A DNA stretch of 5,529 nt, from positions 7,221 through 12,749 of the forward strand of contig KE356562.1 of the NCBI GenBank assembly GCA_000416005.1, written 5' to 3'. Each line of letters begins with the position of its first letter. The stretch's first letter is position 1. Under the pieces are notes generated by a model. The model made no database searches. It worked only from the letters and a program-made list of their open reading frames with translations, and was not told the DNA's origin. This stretch comes from Haloquadratum sp. J07HQX50. GTDB taxonomy: Archaea; Halobacteriota; Halobacteria; Halobacteriales; Haloferacaceae. The translations under genes were made by a program, and so were the position numbers. Shown piece by piece: positions 1 to 5,529 of the stretch.

Positions 1-75
1 GTTGATGCGTTTCATTTCGAATCCGGAAAGTCACAGTGCCAACAAGTATGAGCCAGCAGACACCGAAAACAGGAC

Positions 76-2007
76 TCAGTCCGTGGAGCTCAAAAAGCTG
101 GGCTCAAGCTGTCTATTCCGGCGTTCTGCGCTAACGTGCGATCGAAACGCATCAATATTGACATCCTGTTTTTCATTCTCAAATCGATCTCGAACCGAGA
201 TCGTGCCTGCCTCCTCTTCATTACTACCAAGGATAATCATGTATGGAACACGGTCATCCTGCCCAGCACGAATCTTTCGAGAGAGAGTACGAGTTTGGTC
301 ATCAATTTCCACTCGAAAATCATCGAATTGATTCTTGACTCGGTGCGCATAGCCCAGCTGATCATCGCTAATCGGGAGAATTCGAATCTGCTCCGGCGCC
401 AGCCACAGCGGAAACTTGCCGTCGAAATGCTCTATCAGTACCATGAAGAACCGCTCATAGGAACCGTATAACGCACGATGAATCATCACCGGCTGGTGAT
501 CTTGATTATCCTCGCCTGTATAGCTGAGATCAAACCGGTCTGGCATGTTGAAATCCAACTGCACTGTCGGTCCATCCCAGTTACGGCCGAGCGCGTCCTC
601 GAACGCAAAGTCTATTTTTGGTCCATAAAAGGCTCCATCACCCGGTTCAAGATCATAGTCTATCCCGCGAGATGTGAGTACTGATTCGAGTTGAGACTCG
701 GCCTGTTGCCAAATTTCATCACTGCCAACAGACTTCTCCGGCCGTGTGGCCAGCGCAACCTCAGCATCGAGTCCAAACGTATTCAGTACCTCTTGAATAC
801 TCTCGATTACTTGTGTTACCTCCTGCTCAATCTGTTCGGGTGTGCAAAAGAGATGGCCATCATCGATGGTGAACGCCCACACACGTGAGAGACCCGAAAG
901 CTCTCCGCGTTGTTCTTTTCGATACACCTTTCCATCCTCGTAGTACCGAACCGGGAGGTCACGGTATGACCACGACTGCTGATTAAAGATTGTTGCATGC
1001 CCCGGGCAGTTCATTGGCTTTAATCCGTATTCATCATCACTTATATCGAGTAAAAACATATCATCGACGTAGTTCTCATAATGTCCTGAGACTTTCCATA
1101 ACTCTGTTTTGAACAGGTGAGGTGTCTCAACTGGTTCGTAACCTGCATCAACGTTGAGTGACTCCGCATATGAAGACAGTTCGTTGAGGATTTTCTTTCC
1201 GTTCGGGTGATAGAGAGGCAATCCGGGTCCAGTCACATCAGGGATAGAAAATAATTCAAGTTCCTGGCCGATTTTTCTGTGGTCCCGCTCCTTCGCCTTC
1301 TCTCGTCGCTCAAGATACGTCTCCAGCGCGTCTTCAGTTTCGAATGCAGTTCCAGAAACTCGTACCAGCATGTCGTTGTCTTCATTGCCGCGCCAATACG
1401 CAGAGGATATGTTCAGCAGTGTAACTGCACCAATGTCACCAGTTGATTCCACGTGTGGTCCCTCACAGAGATCAATAAACTCGTCTTGCTGGTAAAACGA
1501 GACCTCATCCTCGTCGGCAGCCTCAGTTTGAAGAATATCTCGCTTGTATTGATTATCTGCATAGGTGTCGAATGCCTCTTCACGGCTTTTCGTCATTCGT
1601 TCGATGGGATAGTCAGCGTCGATGATATCCTTCATTTCTGCCTCGATATCGTCCACTGCCGATTCATCAAGATCGACGTTGGCAATATCATAGTGAAATC
1701 CCTCATCTGTTGGAGGACCGATGGTCAATAGTGCTTCAGGATACAATCGCTTGAGCGCCTGTGCAAAGACGTGCGCTGCAGAGTGCCGGAGAACACGACG
1801 GTACTCATCACTCTGGTCAGTGACGATTTCGATCCGCGCTCCATCATAGACTGGCGTCTGTTTCTCAACCAACTCTCCATCAACTTTCCCAGCTATTGTA
1901 TCCCGGCCTAACCCCGGCCCGATCTCATATGCAACATCCTCAACCGTCGCACCCTTAGAGACGGATAATTCTGCACCATCAGGGAGCGTCACTACGATTT
2001 CGCTCAT
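76..2007 (-). CDS. thrS: Threonine--tRNA ligase, bacterial type with TGS and editing domains
   Basis: Cytosolic class II synthetase that attaches threonine to tRNA-Thr and hydrolyses mischarged Ser-tRNA-Thr. At 643 residues it is almost the length of the E. coli enzyme (642). Domain order: TGS about 1-63; N2 editing domain about 65-225 with the HxxxH pair H75/H79 and C181/H185 (CEGPH); catalytic core about 245-535; anticodon-binding domain about 540-630, containing RVPYMIILG. The zinc ligands that select threonine are all visible: C334 (MNCPGH), H385 (DDGHLFC) and H510 (VMIHRA). Motif 2 arginines R363 and R375 and motif 3 R519 are present. The ATG at 2007 begins the TGS domain directly and no Shine-Dalgarno precedes it; a TATA-like box at 2031-2036 suggests a leaderless transcript. 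The stop is TGA at 76-78, followed within ten bases by a short T run on the minus strand. Most archaea use a different ThrRS with another editing domain, so this is the bacterial form, probably acquired by an ancestor. Intact; identity is near certain. Confidence 0.98.
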   Translation of the reverse strand: MSEIVVTLPDGAELSVSKGATVEDVAYEIGPGLGRDTIAGKVDGELVEKQTPVYDGARIEIVTDQSDEYRRVLRHSAAHVFAQALKRLYPEALLTIGPPTDEGFHYDIANVDLDESAVDDIEAEMKDIIDADYPIERMTKSREEAFDTYADNQYKRDILQTEAADEDEVSFYQQDEFIDLCEGPHVESTGDIGAVTLLNISSAYWRGNEDNDMLVRVSGTAFETEDALETYLERREKAKERDHRKIGQELELFSIPDVTGPGLPLYHPNGKKILNELSSYAESLNVDAGYEPVETPHLFKTELWKVSGHYENYVDDMFLLDISDDEYGLKPMNCPGHATIFNQQSWSYRDLPVRYYEDGKVYRKEQRGELSGLSRVWAFTIDDGHLFCTPEQIEQEVTQVIESIQEVLNTFGLDAEVALATRPEKSVGSDEIWQQAESQLESVLTSRGIDYDLEPGDGAFYGPKIDFAFEDALGRNWDGPTVQLDFNMPDRFDLSYTGEDNQDHQPVMIHRALYGSYERFFMVLIEHFDGKFPLWLAPEQIRILPISDDQLGYAHRVKNQFDDFRVEIDDQTRTLSRKIRAGQDDRVPYMIILGSNEEEAGTISVRDRFENEKQDVNIDAFRSHVSAERRNRQLEPSFLSSTD

Positions 2008-2053
2008 ATCGTGATTGAAGTGAGGTCATGAATAAGTGTTTTCGAGTCACGAT
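2008..2053. repeat. Inverted ATCGTGA/TCACGAT pair flanking the thrS TATA-like box
   Basis: ATCGTGA at 2008-2014 directly abuts the thrS start codon, and its exact complement TCACGAT is at 2047-2053. The pair is centred near 2030, at the edge of the proposed thrS TATA box at 2031-2036. The arms are 32 bases apart, so this could be two operator half-sites or chance. It would not lie in the thrS mRNA if that transcript is leaderless. Confidence 0.2.
2031..2036 (-). promoter_or_regulatory. Candidate TATA box of thrS
   Basis: On the minus strand this reads CTTATT, 24-29 bases upstream of the thrS ATG, with an A-rich stretch just upstream that could serve as a BRE. The spacing fits a leaderless haloarchaeal transcript starting at or near the start codon, and no Shine-Dalgarno sequence is seen. 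This is a positional inference; no start site is known from the sequence alone. Confidence 0.4.
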
Positions 2054-2094
2054 CATACAATGGTTGTCTACTCAAACTACCTATTTCCGGGGCG

Positions 2095-2100
2095 TTTAAC
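2095..2100 (+). promoter_or_regulatory. Candidate TATA box of malQ
   Basis: TTTAAC lies 24-29 bases before the malQ ATG at 2124, the distance expected when transcription starts at the initiation codon. It mirrors the arrangement in front of the divergent thrS gene. The leader has no convincing Shine-Dalgarno sequence, which supports leaderless initiation. Confidence 0.45.
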
Positions 2101-2123
2101 CGACCTCATCAAGTGGATAGCAT

Positions 2124-3608
2124 ATGCAATTTGAGCGGCAGAGTGGCGTTTTTCTCCACATTACTGCACTGCCGGGTCCGCACGGAATCGGCGATCTTGG
2201 TGAAGGTGCTCACGAATATATTGACTGGTTAGCGTCGGCGAATCAATCAGTATGGCAATTTTGTCCAATCGGCCCAACAGCCTCTATACACGGTGATTCC
2301 CCGTATCAGTCCTACTCCGCATTTGCCGGAAACCCGCTGCTCGTAAGTCTGGATACACTCAGCGAACAAGCATATTTTTCGCTCAACGATGTATCGATCG
2401 ATGCACCTGATGCAAGACATGAAGTTGAATATGATGCGGTCCGAAAGTTCAAGACCGCAGCTCTCCGGACGGCCGCAGAGTCATTCTTTGACGAGTTTGG
2501 CCCTACAAAGTCATTCGAACGCTTTTGTGAGTCACAATCAGCGTGGCTAGATGACTATGCTCTATTTATGTCATTACATGATGCTCTTGAGGGTGCGTGG
2601 ACGGAGTGGCCAGAGCCGATACGAACTCACGAATCAGCTGCGGTTGAACACTATCGCGACAAATTAGAGAGTGATATTGCGTATCGAAAGTTCGTTCAGT
2701 TCGTATTTGATCGCCAGTGGCGAGAACTGCACCAGAAAGCCACAGATGCCGGAGTGACACTCGTTGGAGATCTACCGATATATGTTGCTCTCGACAGCGC
2801 AGATGTCTGGGCTGACCCCGAAGCATTCGAATTAAATGACGCAAATCAACCATCTGCGGTTGCTGGAGTCCCTCCGACGGAGAGCGATGCGGGCCAGCGA
2901 TGGGGGAACCCACTGTATGATTGGGAGCATCTGCGTGAGACAAACTATGAGTGGTGGATTTCGCGGTTGAAGCGCCTGTTTGAGCTTGTCGATATAACAC
3001 GAATTGATCATTTCAAAGGGTTTGAATCGTATTGGTCAATACCTGCAGATGCAGACTCACCGGGTGCAGGTGAGTGGAAGTCTGGGCCTGGTAAGGACTT
3101 TTTCGATACCGTGGCAGCGAGGCTTGGGCAGCTACCATTTATCGTTGAGGATCTTGGGCACATTGACCAGTCTCTACATGAGCTTCGCGAGTCTCTGAGC
3201 TTTCCGGGAATGCGTGTCCCACAGTACGCAGATTGGTGTCAGGAAGGGGATATGTACCAGCCGATGCATTACCCGCGACAGTGTGTGGCCTACACTGCAA
3301 CGCACGATACGAATACAACTGTAGGATACTATGATTCGCTCAGCGCCAGACAGAAAGACTGCCTTCATTATAATCTTGGAATTGATGGAGATGAAATTAA
3401 CTGGTCACTCATTGACGCTGTGTGGCGATCTGATGCTATCATCGCTATGACCACTATGCAAGATATTCTTGGTCTTGACTCCCATGCACGGCTTAATACT
3501 CCAGGGACGGCCATCGGGAATTGGCAATGGCGCTGTACCTCTGAGGGACTGAGTGACGCACTCGCAGGACGACTGGCAGCACTGAGCGCAGAGCACATCC
3601 GTGATTAA
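2124..3608 (+). CDS. malQ: 4-alpha-glucanotransferase (GH77, amylomaltase)
   Basis: Cytosolic GH77 enzyme that transfers alpha-1,4-glucan segments between maltodextrins or glycogen-like chains, releasing glucose. The 494-residue length matches single-domain bacterial amylomaltases of about 500. The N-terminus has the family block SGVFLHITALPGPHGIGDLG (7-26). The (beta/alpha)8 barrel shows GDLPIYVALDSADVW (215-229), the nucleophile D295 in RIDHFKGF, the acid/base E342 in VEDLG, and the third carboxylate D395 in THDTNTT. These correspond closely to D293, E340 and D395 of the Thermus enzyme. The C-terminus carries ARLNTPGT and NWQWR. The ATG at 2124 places the family N-terminus at residue 7 and lies 24-29 bases behind a TATA-like box, so a leaderless transcript is likely. 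It is divergent from thrS and 86 bases upstream of the glycosylase gene. No other glycan gene is in the window, so its pathway partners are unseen. Intact; function is well supported. Confidence 0.96.
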   Translation: MQFERQSGVFLHITALPGPHGIGDLGEGAHEYIDWLASANQSVWQFCPIGPTASIHGDSPYQSYSAFAGNPLLVSLDTLSEQAYFSLNDVSIDAPDARHEVEYDAVRKFKTAALRTAAESFFDEFGPTKSFERFCESQSAWLDDYALFMSLHDALEGAWTEWPEPIRTHESAAVEHYRDKLESDIAYRKFVQFVFDRQWRELHQKATDAGVTLVGDLPIYVALDSADVWADPEAFELNDANQPSAVAGVPPTESDAGQRWGNPLYDWEHLRETNYEWWISRLKRLFELVDITRIDHFKGFESYWSIPADADSPGAGEWKSGPGKDFFDTVAARLGQLPFIVEDLGHIDQSLHELRESLSFPGMRVPQYADWCQEGDMYQPMHYPRQCVAYTATHDTNTTVGYYDSLSARQKDCLHYNLGIDGDEINWSLIDAVWRSDAIIAMTTMQDILGLDSHARLNTPGTAIGNWQWRCTSEGLSDALAGRLAALSAEHIRD

Positions 3609-3615
3609 TCGGACA
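3603..3615 (+). repeat. 13-base repeat across the malQ stop codon, copy 1
   Basis: GATTAATCGGACA covers the last codon (Asp), the TAA stop and seven bases beyond malQ. The same 13 bases recur at 4619-4631 in the same position relative to the next gene's stop. The two genes are not related, so common coding ancestry does not explain it. Confidence 0.6.
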
Positions 3616-3681
3616 GGTAATATCGGATTGAACACATAGAAAATCAAGATATCAAAATGTATGTATTACAAACGCAGGCAC

Positions 3682-3687
3682 AGGAGG
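3682..3687 (+). promoter_or_regulatory. Shine-Dalgarno sequence deciding a GTG start
   Basis: AGGAGG is followed by a 7-base spacer and then GTG at 3695. It matches the haloarchaeal 16S rRNA 3' end well and fixes the start of the glycosylase gene. The two divergent genes appear leaderless, so a strong site here suggests translation from within a longer, malQ-derived message. Confidence 0.8.
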
Positions 3688-3694
3688 ATCGAGA

Positions 3695-4624
3695 GTGAGT
3701 AAAGCAGTATCATTAGAGTCTGGATCAATACCTCTCCGTGAGATTCCTGGCCCATTTGATCTTCAAGCAACAATTGAGAGTGGTCAGACGTACCTCTGGA
3801 ATCGACGCGATAATAATATGTTTGCCGGTGGTGCCGTACATGGTGGTTCAGCGTGGTATCAAACCGTCGTCCCTCCAATCGATGGAGTGTCTACGGACTC
3901 GGTGGTTATTGAATTAAGACAAACAGACACGGAGTTAGAATGGCACGCAAGTGATGATCCGATACCACTCCTGACACGTCTACTTCGGCTGGATGATGAT
4001 CTTACCGATATCTACGCTAAGCTACCCTCTGACTCACTGATAACGAATGCAACCGACGCGTTTGAAGGAATGCGATTGGTCCGAGATCCACCATTCGTTT
4101 CACTCATTTCGTTTATTTGCTCAGCACAGATGCGGGTATCACGGATACATCAAATGCAAAAGCGACTTGCGGAGACGTACGGGCAGACAGTCACTGCAGA
4201 TGGTGAACAGTTTCACGTGTTTCCAACGTCGTTAGAATTGTCAACTGCGACAGAAGAATCTCTCCGCGACCTGAAACTTGGATACCGCGCCCCATATGTC
4301 CTCGACACCGCGGAGATGGTTGCATGTGACGAGGCTCACCCTGAGCATGCTGCAACACGACCATACGAACAGGCGCGATCATATCTCACACAGTTCACCG
4401 GCGTGGGGAATAAAGTAGCTGACTGTGTTTTGTTATTCTCGTTAGGGTATTTAGAGGCAGTTCCACTTGATACGTGGATTCAGTCAGCGATCGAAGAGCA
4501 CTACCCCAATTGCACTGGAGGAACATATGCAGAAACCTCTAAAGCAATTCGTCGTCAACTCGGCGGCGACTTAGCGGGGTACGCGCAGACATATGTCTTC
4601 TATTATCTTCGGAGTAGGGATTAA
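3695..4624 (+). CDS. ogg: 8-oxoguanine DNA glycosylase/AP lyase, OGG1 type
   Basis: Base-excision repair enzyme that removes 8-oxoguanine and then cleaves the abasic site by beta-elimination. At 309 residues it has the OGG1 layout: an N-terminal OGG domain (about 12-110) and a helix-hairpin-helix GPD domain (about 115-305). The HhH-GPD signature GVGNKVADC supplies the Schiff-base lysine K240, and AVPLDTW supplies the catalytic D259 (human K249 and D268). The lesion pocket is preserved: G30 (human G42), C244 (C253), Q298 (Q315) and F302 (F319). The wedge residues Y197 and R198 in LGYRAPY match human Y203 and R204. In the opposite-base loop, ICSAQMRVSRI replaces human ICSSNNNIARI: R150 is kept but human N149 becomes Q145. 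This two-domain form differs from archaeal AGOG and from the shorter OGG2. Start is GTG, chosen from the Shine-Dalgarno sequence seven bases upstream. It lies 86 bases after malQ and is probably cotranscribed. Intact. Confidence 0.93.
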   Translation: MSKAVSLESGSIPLREIPGPFDLQATIESGQTYLWNRRDNNMFAGGAVHGGSAWYQTVVPPIDGVSTDSVVIELRQTDTELEWHASDDPIPLLTRLLRLDDDLTDIYAKLPSDSLITNATDAFEGMRLVRDPPFVSLISFICSAQMRVSRIHQMQKRLAETYGQTVTADGEQFHVFPTSLELSTATEESLRDLKLGYRAPYVLDTAEMVACDEAHPEHAATRPYEQARSYLTQFTGVGNKVADCVLLFSLGYLEAVPLDTWIQSAIEEHYPNCTGGTYAETSKAIRRQLGGDLAGYAQTYVFYYLRSRD

Positions 4625-4631
4625 TCGGACA
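4619..4631 (+). repeat. 13-base repeat across the glycosylase stop codon, copy 2
   Basis: GATTAATCGGACA again spans the final Asp codon, the TAA stop and seven bases downstream, exactly as at 3603-3615. In both genes the preceding codon is Arg, so both proteins end Arg-Asp. The repeat length of 13 bases is exact; flanking bases diverge at once. Confidence 0.6.
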
Positions 4632-4669
4632 CCAATCGTCGAGATACCTACCGTGGAGCCCAAAGTGTG

Positions 4670-4680
4670 CTTCTCTTTCC
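4670..4680 (+). terminator. Possible pyrimidine-rich terminator after the glycosylase gene
   Basis: CTTCTCTTTCC lies 46 bases past the stop codon. Archaeal termination often occurs at T-rich tracts without a hairpin. The run is broken by cytosines and is weak evidence. I see nothing else between 4632 and 4687. Confidence 0.2.
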
Positions 4681-4687
4681 ACATACA

Positions 4688-4790
4688 ATTGAGGAGAAAA
4701 CTGACGACTTCAGTCGTGGGATGAATCCGACCACACACGACACAGACCACCCTCGATTGCTGACCGTCTTGAACAACCCATTGAGGAGAA
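4688..4790 (+). repeat. 11-base direct repeat ATTGAGGAGAA in the element
   Basis: ATTGAGGAGAA occurs at 4688-4698 and again at 4780-4790. Read in phase, both copies give Ile-Glu-Glu-Lys followed by a residue and Asp. The second copy lies inside the tnpA remnant. The first may be a stray fragment of a second tnpA copy, or chance. The hairpin at 4704-4717 lies between them. Confidence 0.35.
4704..4717 (+). other. IS200/IS605-type subterminal hairpin
   Basis: ACGACTTCAGTCGT is a perfect palindromic hairpin, with a 5-base stem ACGAC/GTCGT and loop TTCA. Hairpins of this kind near the ends of IS200/IS605 elements are bound by the TnpA dimer. It lies just upstream of the tnpA remnant, so it is most simply the left-end hairpin. 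Similar hairpins also occur at right ends after tnpB, so a displaced right-end fragment is possible. Confidence 0.5.
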
Positions 4791-5003
4791 GGCCGACAAA
4801 CTCGCCCTCAACATACGCCGAGTGGCAATCCAACCTGACCACGTACACCTGTTCATCACTGGCGACCCGAAACTTGCCCGAACAAAATCATCCAGCAGAT
4901 CAAGGACTACATCTCGGGGAACCTCCGCAAGCAGTTCGACTTCGGCCTCCCATGGCTGTGGACACGCTCGGACTTCGTCTCCTCGGCAGGCGAAGCATCG
5001 AGA
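4732..5003 (+). pseudogene. tnpA: IS200/IS605 TnpA (Y1 HUH transposase) remnant
   Basis: TnpA is the single-strand DNA transposase of IS200/IS605 elements; it cuts and joins through one tyrosine and a His-hydrophobic-His metal site. A frame starting near 4732 reads HTRHRPPSIADRLEQ, then EEKADKLALNIRRVAIQP, then DHVHLFITGDPKLA, giving the HUH motif HVH at 4840-4848. The frame is lost at 4876-4881, where one base appears missing (GCCCGAAC for an expected GCCCCGAAC). It resumes as NKIIQQIKDYISGNLRKQF and then WLWTRSDFVSSAGEAS, to about 5000. Intact relatives are about 130 residues. The segment between the N-terminal Arg-His and IADRLE, normally holding the first beta strand (typically Tyr-His-Leu-Val-like), seems deleted. 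The C-terminal helix with the nucleophilic tyrosine, expected some 10-15 residues after the GEAS block, is also absent. It cannot be active. Confidence 0.8.
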
Positions 5004-5529
5004 AGTCACCACCACGATACGGGTCATCACTCGCTCACTGAGCGGAAAGCCCGCGAATACAGCGCGTTCCAAGATGCCGTTCACAGTGACGACGCGAGCC
5101 TCTACTCACCAACCAACAGGCGGGCAAACTTCGGTTGAACACGAACTCACGGCAGGACACCAAACAGCCTGTCGTCCTCCGCAACGACTGCATCACCATC
5201 GAACATGACGAGGATACGGTTCTGTCATCGTGGTGGTTCAAACTCCCTGTCTACAACCCCGAAAAGGAACGCAGGGATAGCATCTAAGTTCCTGTCCGCG
5301 TCCGTGAGAAAGATACGCACCTACTCACCGACGAGTGCATCCGCGACTGGGAACGTGTTCACCGGGCGAGTGGTGCGTCCACCTCGTCTGTAAACGGTCT
5401 GTGGCCATCGCAGACGGGTACGACGACGTACTTACTGTTGGAGAGCGAATGGGTTGCTGTCAGCACATTCCTCTCTGACCGTGGCACCGAGTTCCACGGC
5501 GCGGAACTCAGTCGTACTCGGAACACAAC
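5002..5529 (+). pseudogene. tnpB: TnpB (IS605 RuvC-like RNA-guided nuclease) remnant, partial
   Basis: TnpB is the RNA-guided RuvC-family nuclease of IS605 elements, ancestral to Cas12. The remnant changes frame repeatedly. EVTTTIRVITRSL (from 5002) looks like the N-terminal strand. ERKAREYSAFQDAV (from 5040) follows in another frame, which ends at TGA 5136-5138. A third frame gives DTKQPVVLRNDCITIEHD, SSWWFKLPVYNPEKERRDSI, then TAA at 5285-5287, then VPVRVREKDTHLLTDECIRDWERV. After a shift near 5370 comes WCVHLVCKRSVAIADGYDDV. After another near 5448 comes WVAVSTFLSDRGTEFHGAEL to the window edge. These last blocks surround the RuvC-I site, where family members read Val-Asp-Leu-Gly; here Val is followed directly by Gly-Glu-Arg, so the catalytic Asp is lost. 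The rest (RuvC-II, zinc finger, RuvC-III) would lie beyond 5529. TnpB identity is judged from the RuvC-I neighbourhood; the N-terminal part is less sure. Confidence 0.75.

Larger units (their letters stand above)
2021..2108. repeat. Inverted GACCTCA pair in the divergent promoter
   Basis: TGAGGTC at 2021-2027 and GACCTCA at 2102-2108 form a 7-base inverted repeat. Read in each gene's own direction, GACCTCA sits just downstream of the TATA-like box and about 13 bases (thrS) or 15 bases (malQ) before the ATG. It could be a shared operator or initiator-proximal element, but a 7-base match within 116 bases can also occur by chance. Confidence 0.3.
4688..5529 (+). mobile_element. Decayed IS200/IS605-family insertion sequence, right part outside the window
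   Basis: The region holds a hairpin followed by tnpA-like and tnpB-like coding remnants in the same orientation and the usual order of IS605-type elements. No frame stays open through either gene, and conserved blocks hop between frames. IS200/IS605 elements leave no terminal inverted repeats or target duplications, so the left boundary is uncertain; 4688 is set by the first copy of a short repeat and could be off by tens of bases. The element inserted downstream of the glycosylase gene without damaging it. The right end is not in the window. Family assignment rests on HUH transposase and TnpB signature blocks seen by translation. Confidence 0.85.

Noticed and set aside
14..30. TTCGAATCC, resembling a tRNA T-loop, near the left edge
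   Set aside because: The five bases before the loop do not pair with those after it, and no acceptor, anticodon or D arm is visible on either strand.
2566..3000. A 144-codon open frame on the minus strand inside malQ
   Set aside because: It is antisense to a gene with full GH77 motifs, its composition is Ser/His/Arg-rich and unlike an acidic haloarchaeal protein, and no start signal supports it.
81..4659. CCGTGGAGC at 81-89 and again at 4651-4659
   Set aside because: A nine-base match between the end of thrS and the region after ogg is expected by chance in a window of this size, and the flanks do not extend it.
4667..5041. A 124-codon open frame across the left part of the insertion sequence
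   Set aside because: It runs out of phase with the recognisable TnpA blocks; its product is Pro/Arg/Thr-rich low-information sequence produced by reading the remnant in the wrong frame.
4710..5084. A 124-codon minus-strand frame opposite tnpA
   Set aside because: Antisense shadow of the remnant, with no recognisable motif and non-acidic composition.
4822..5208. A 128-codon open frame starting with the HUH block of tnpA
   Set aside because: Only its first 20 or so residues and a short later TnpB-like strand are real; the rest is out of frame because of a one-base deletion, so it is part of the pseudogenes and not a gene.
4625..5529. A new multi-gene or CRISPR-like system in the right third of the window
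   Set aside because: There are no spaced repeats, and the conserved blocks are accounted for by a broken IS200/IS605 element with TnpA and TnpB; the RuvC-like piece is TnpB and not an intact nuclease.

Overview
The window looks like chromosomal DNA of a haloarchaeon, probably one with unusually low G+C such as Haloquadratum or a relative. The proteins are acidic and rich in Asp and Glu, roughly half of the bases are A/T, and two start codons sit about 25 bases behind TATA-like boxes, as expected for leaderless archaeal transcripts. Genus is an inference; haloarchaeal origin is fairly secure.

Layout. A bacterial-type threonyl-tRNA synthetase gene (thrS, 76-2007) lies on the minus strand. A 116-base divergent promoter region separates it from malQ (4-alpha-glucanotransferase, 2124-3608, plus strand). 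Then comes an OGG1-type 8-oxoguanine DNA glycosylase (3695-4624, plus strand), with a GTG start and a strong Shine-Dalgarno sequence, probably cotranscribed with malQ. From about 4690 to the right edge lies a decayed IS200/IS605-family insertion sequence. It contains a hairpin, a tnpA (Y1/HUH transposase) remnant, and a tnpB (RuvC-like nuclease) remnant that runs off the window. Both transposon genes carry frameshifts and deletions, and tnpB also has an in-frame stop.

How the genes relate. The three intact genes are unconnected housekeeping functions: tRNA charging, alpha-glucan metabolism and oxidative DNA repair. All three keep their recognisable catalytic residues. I see no CRISPR array, tRNA, defence locus or new multi-gene system. 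The points most worth a second look are a 13-base repeat spanning the stop codons of malQ and the glycosylase gene, short inverted repeats in the divergent promoter, the altered opposite-base reader in the glycosylase, and the way the insertion sequence has decayed, including apparent loss of the TnpA tyrosine and the first TnpB catalytic aspartate.
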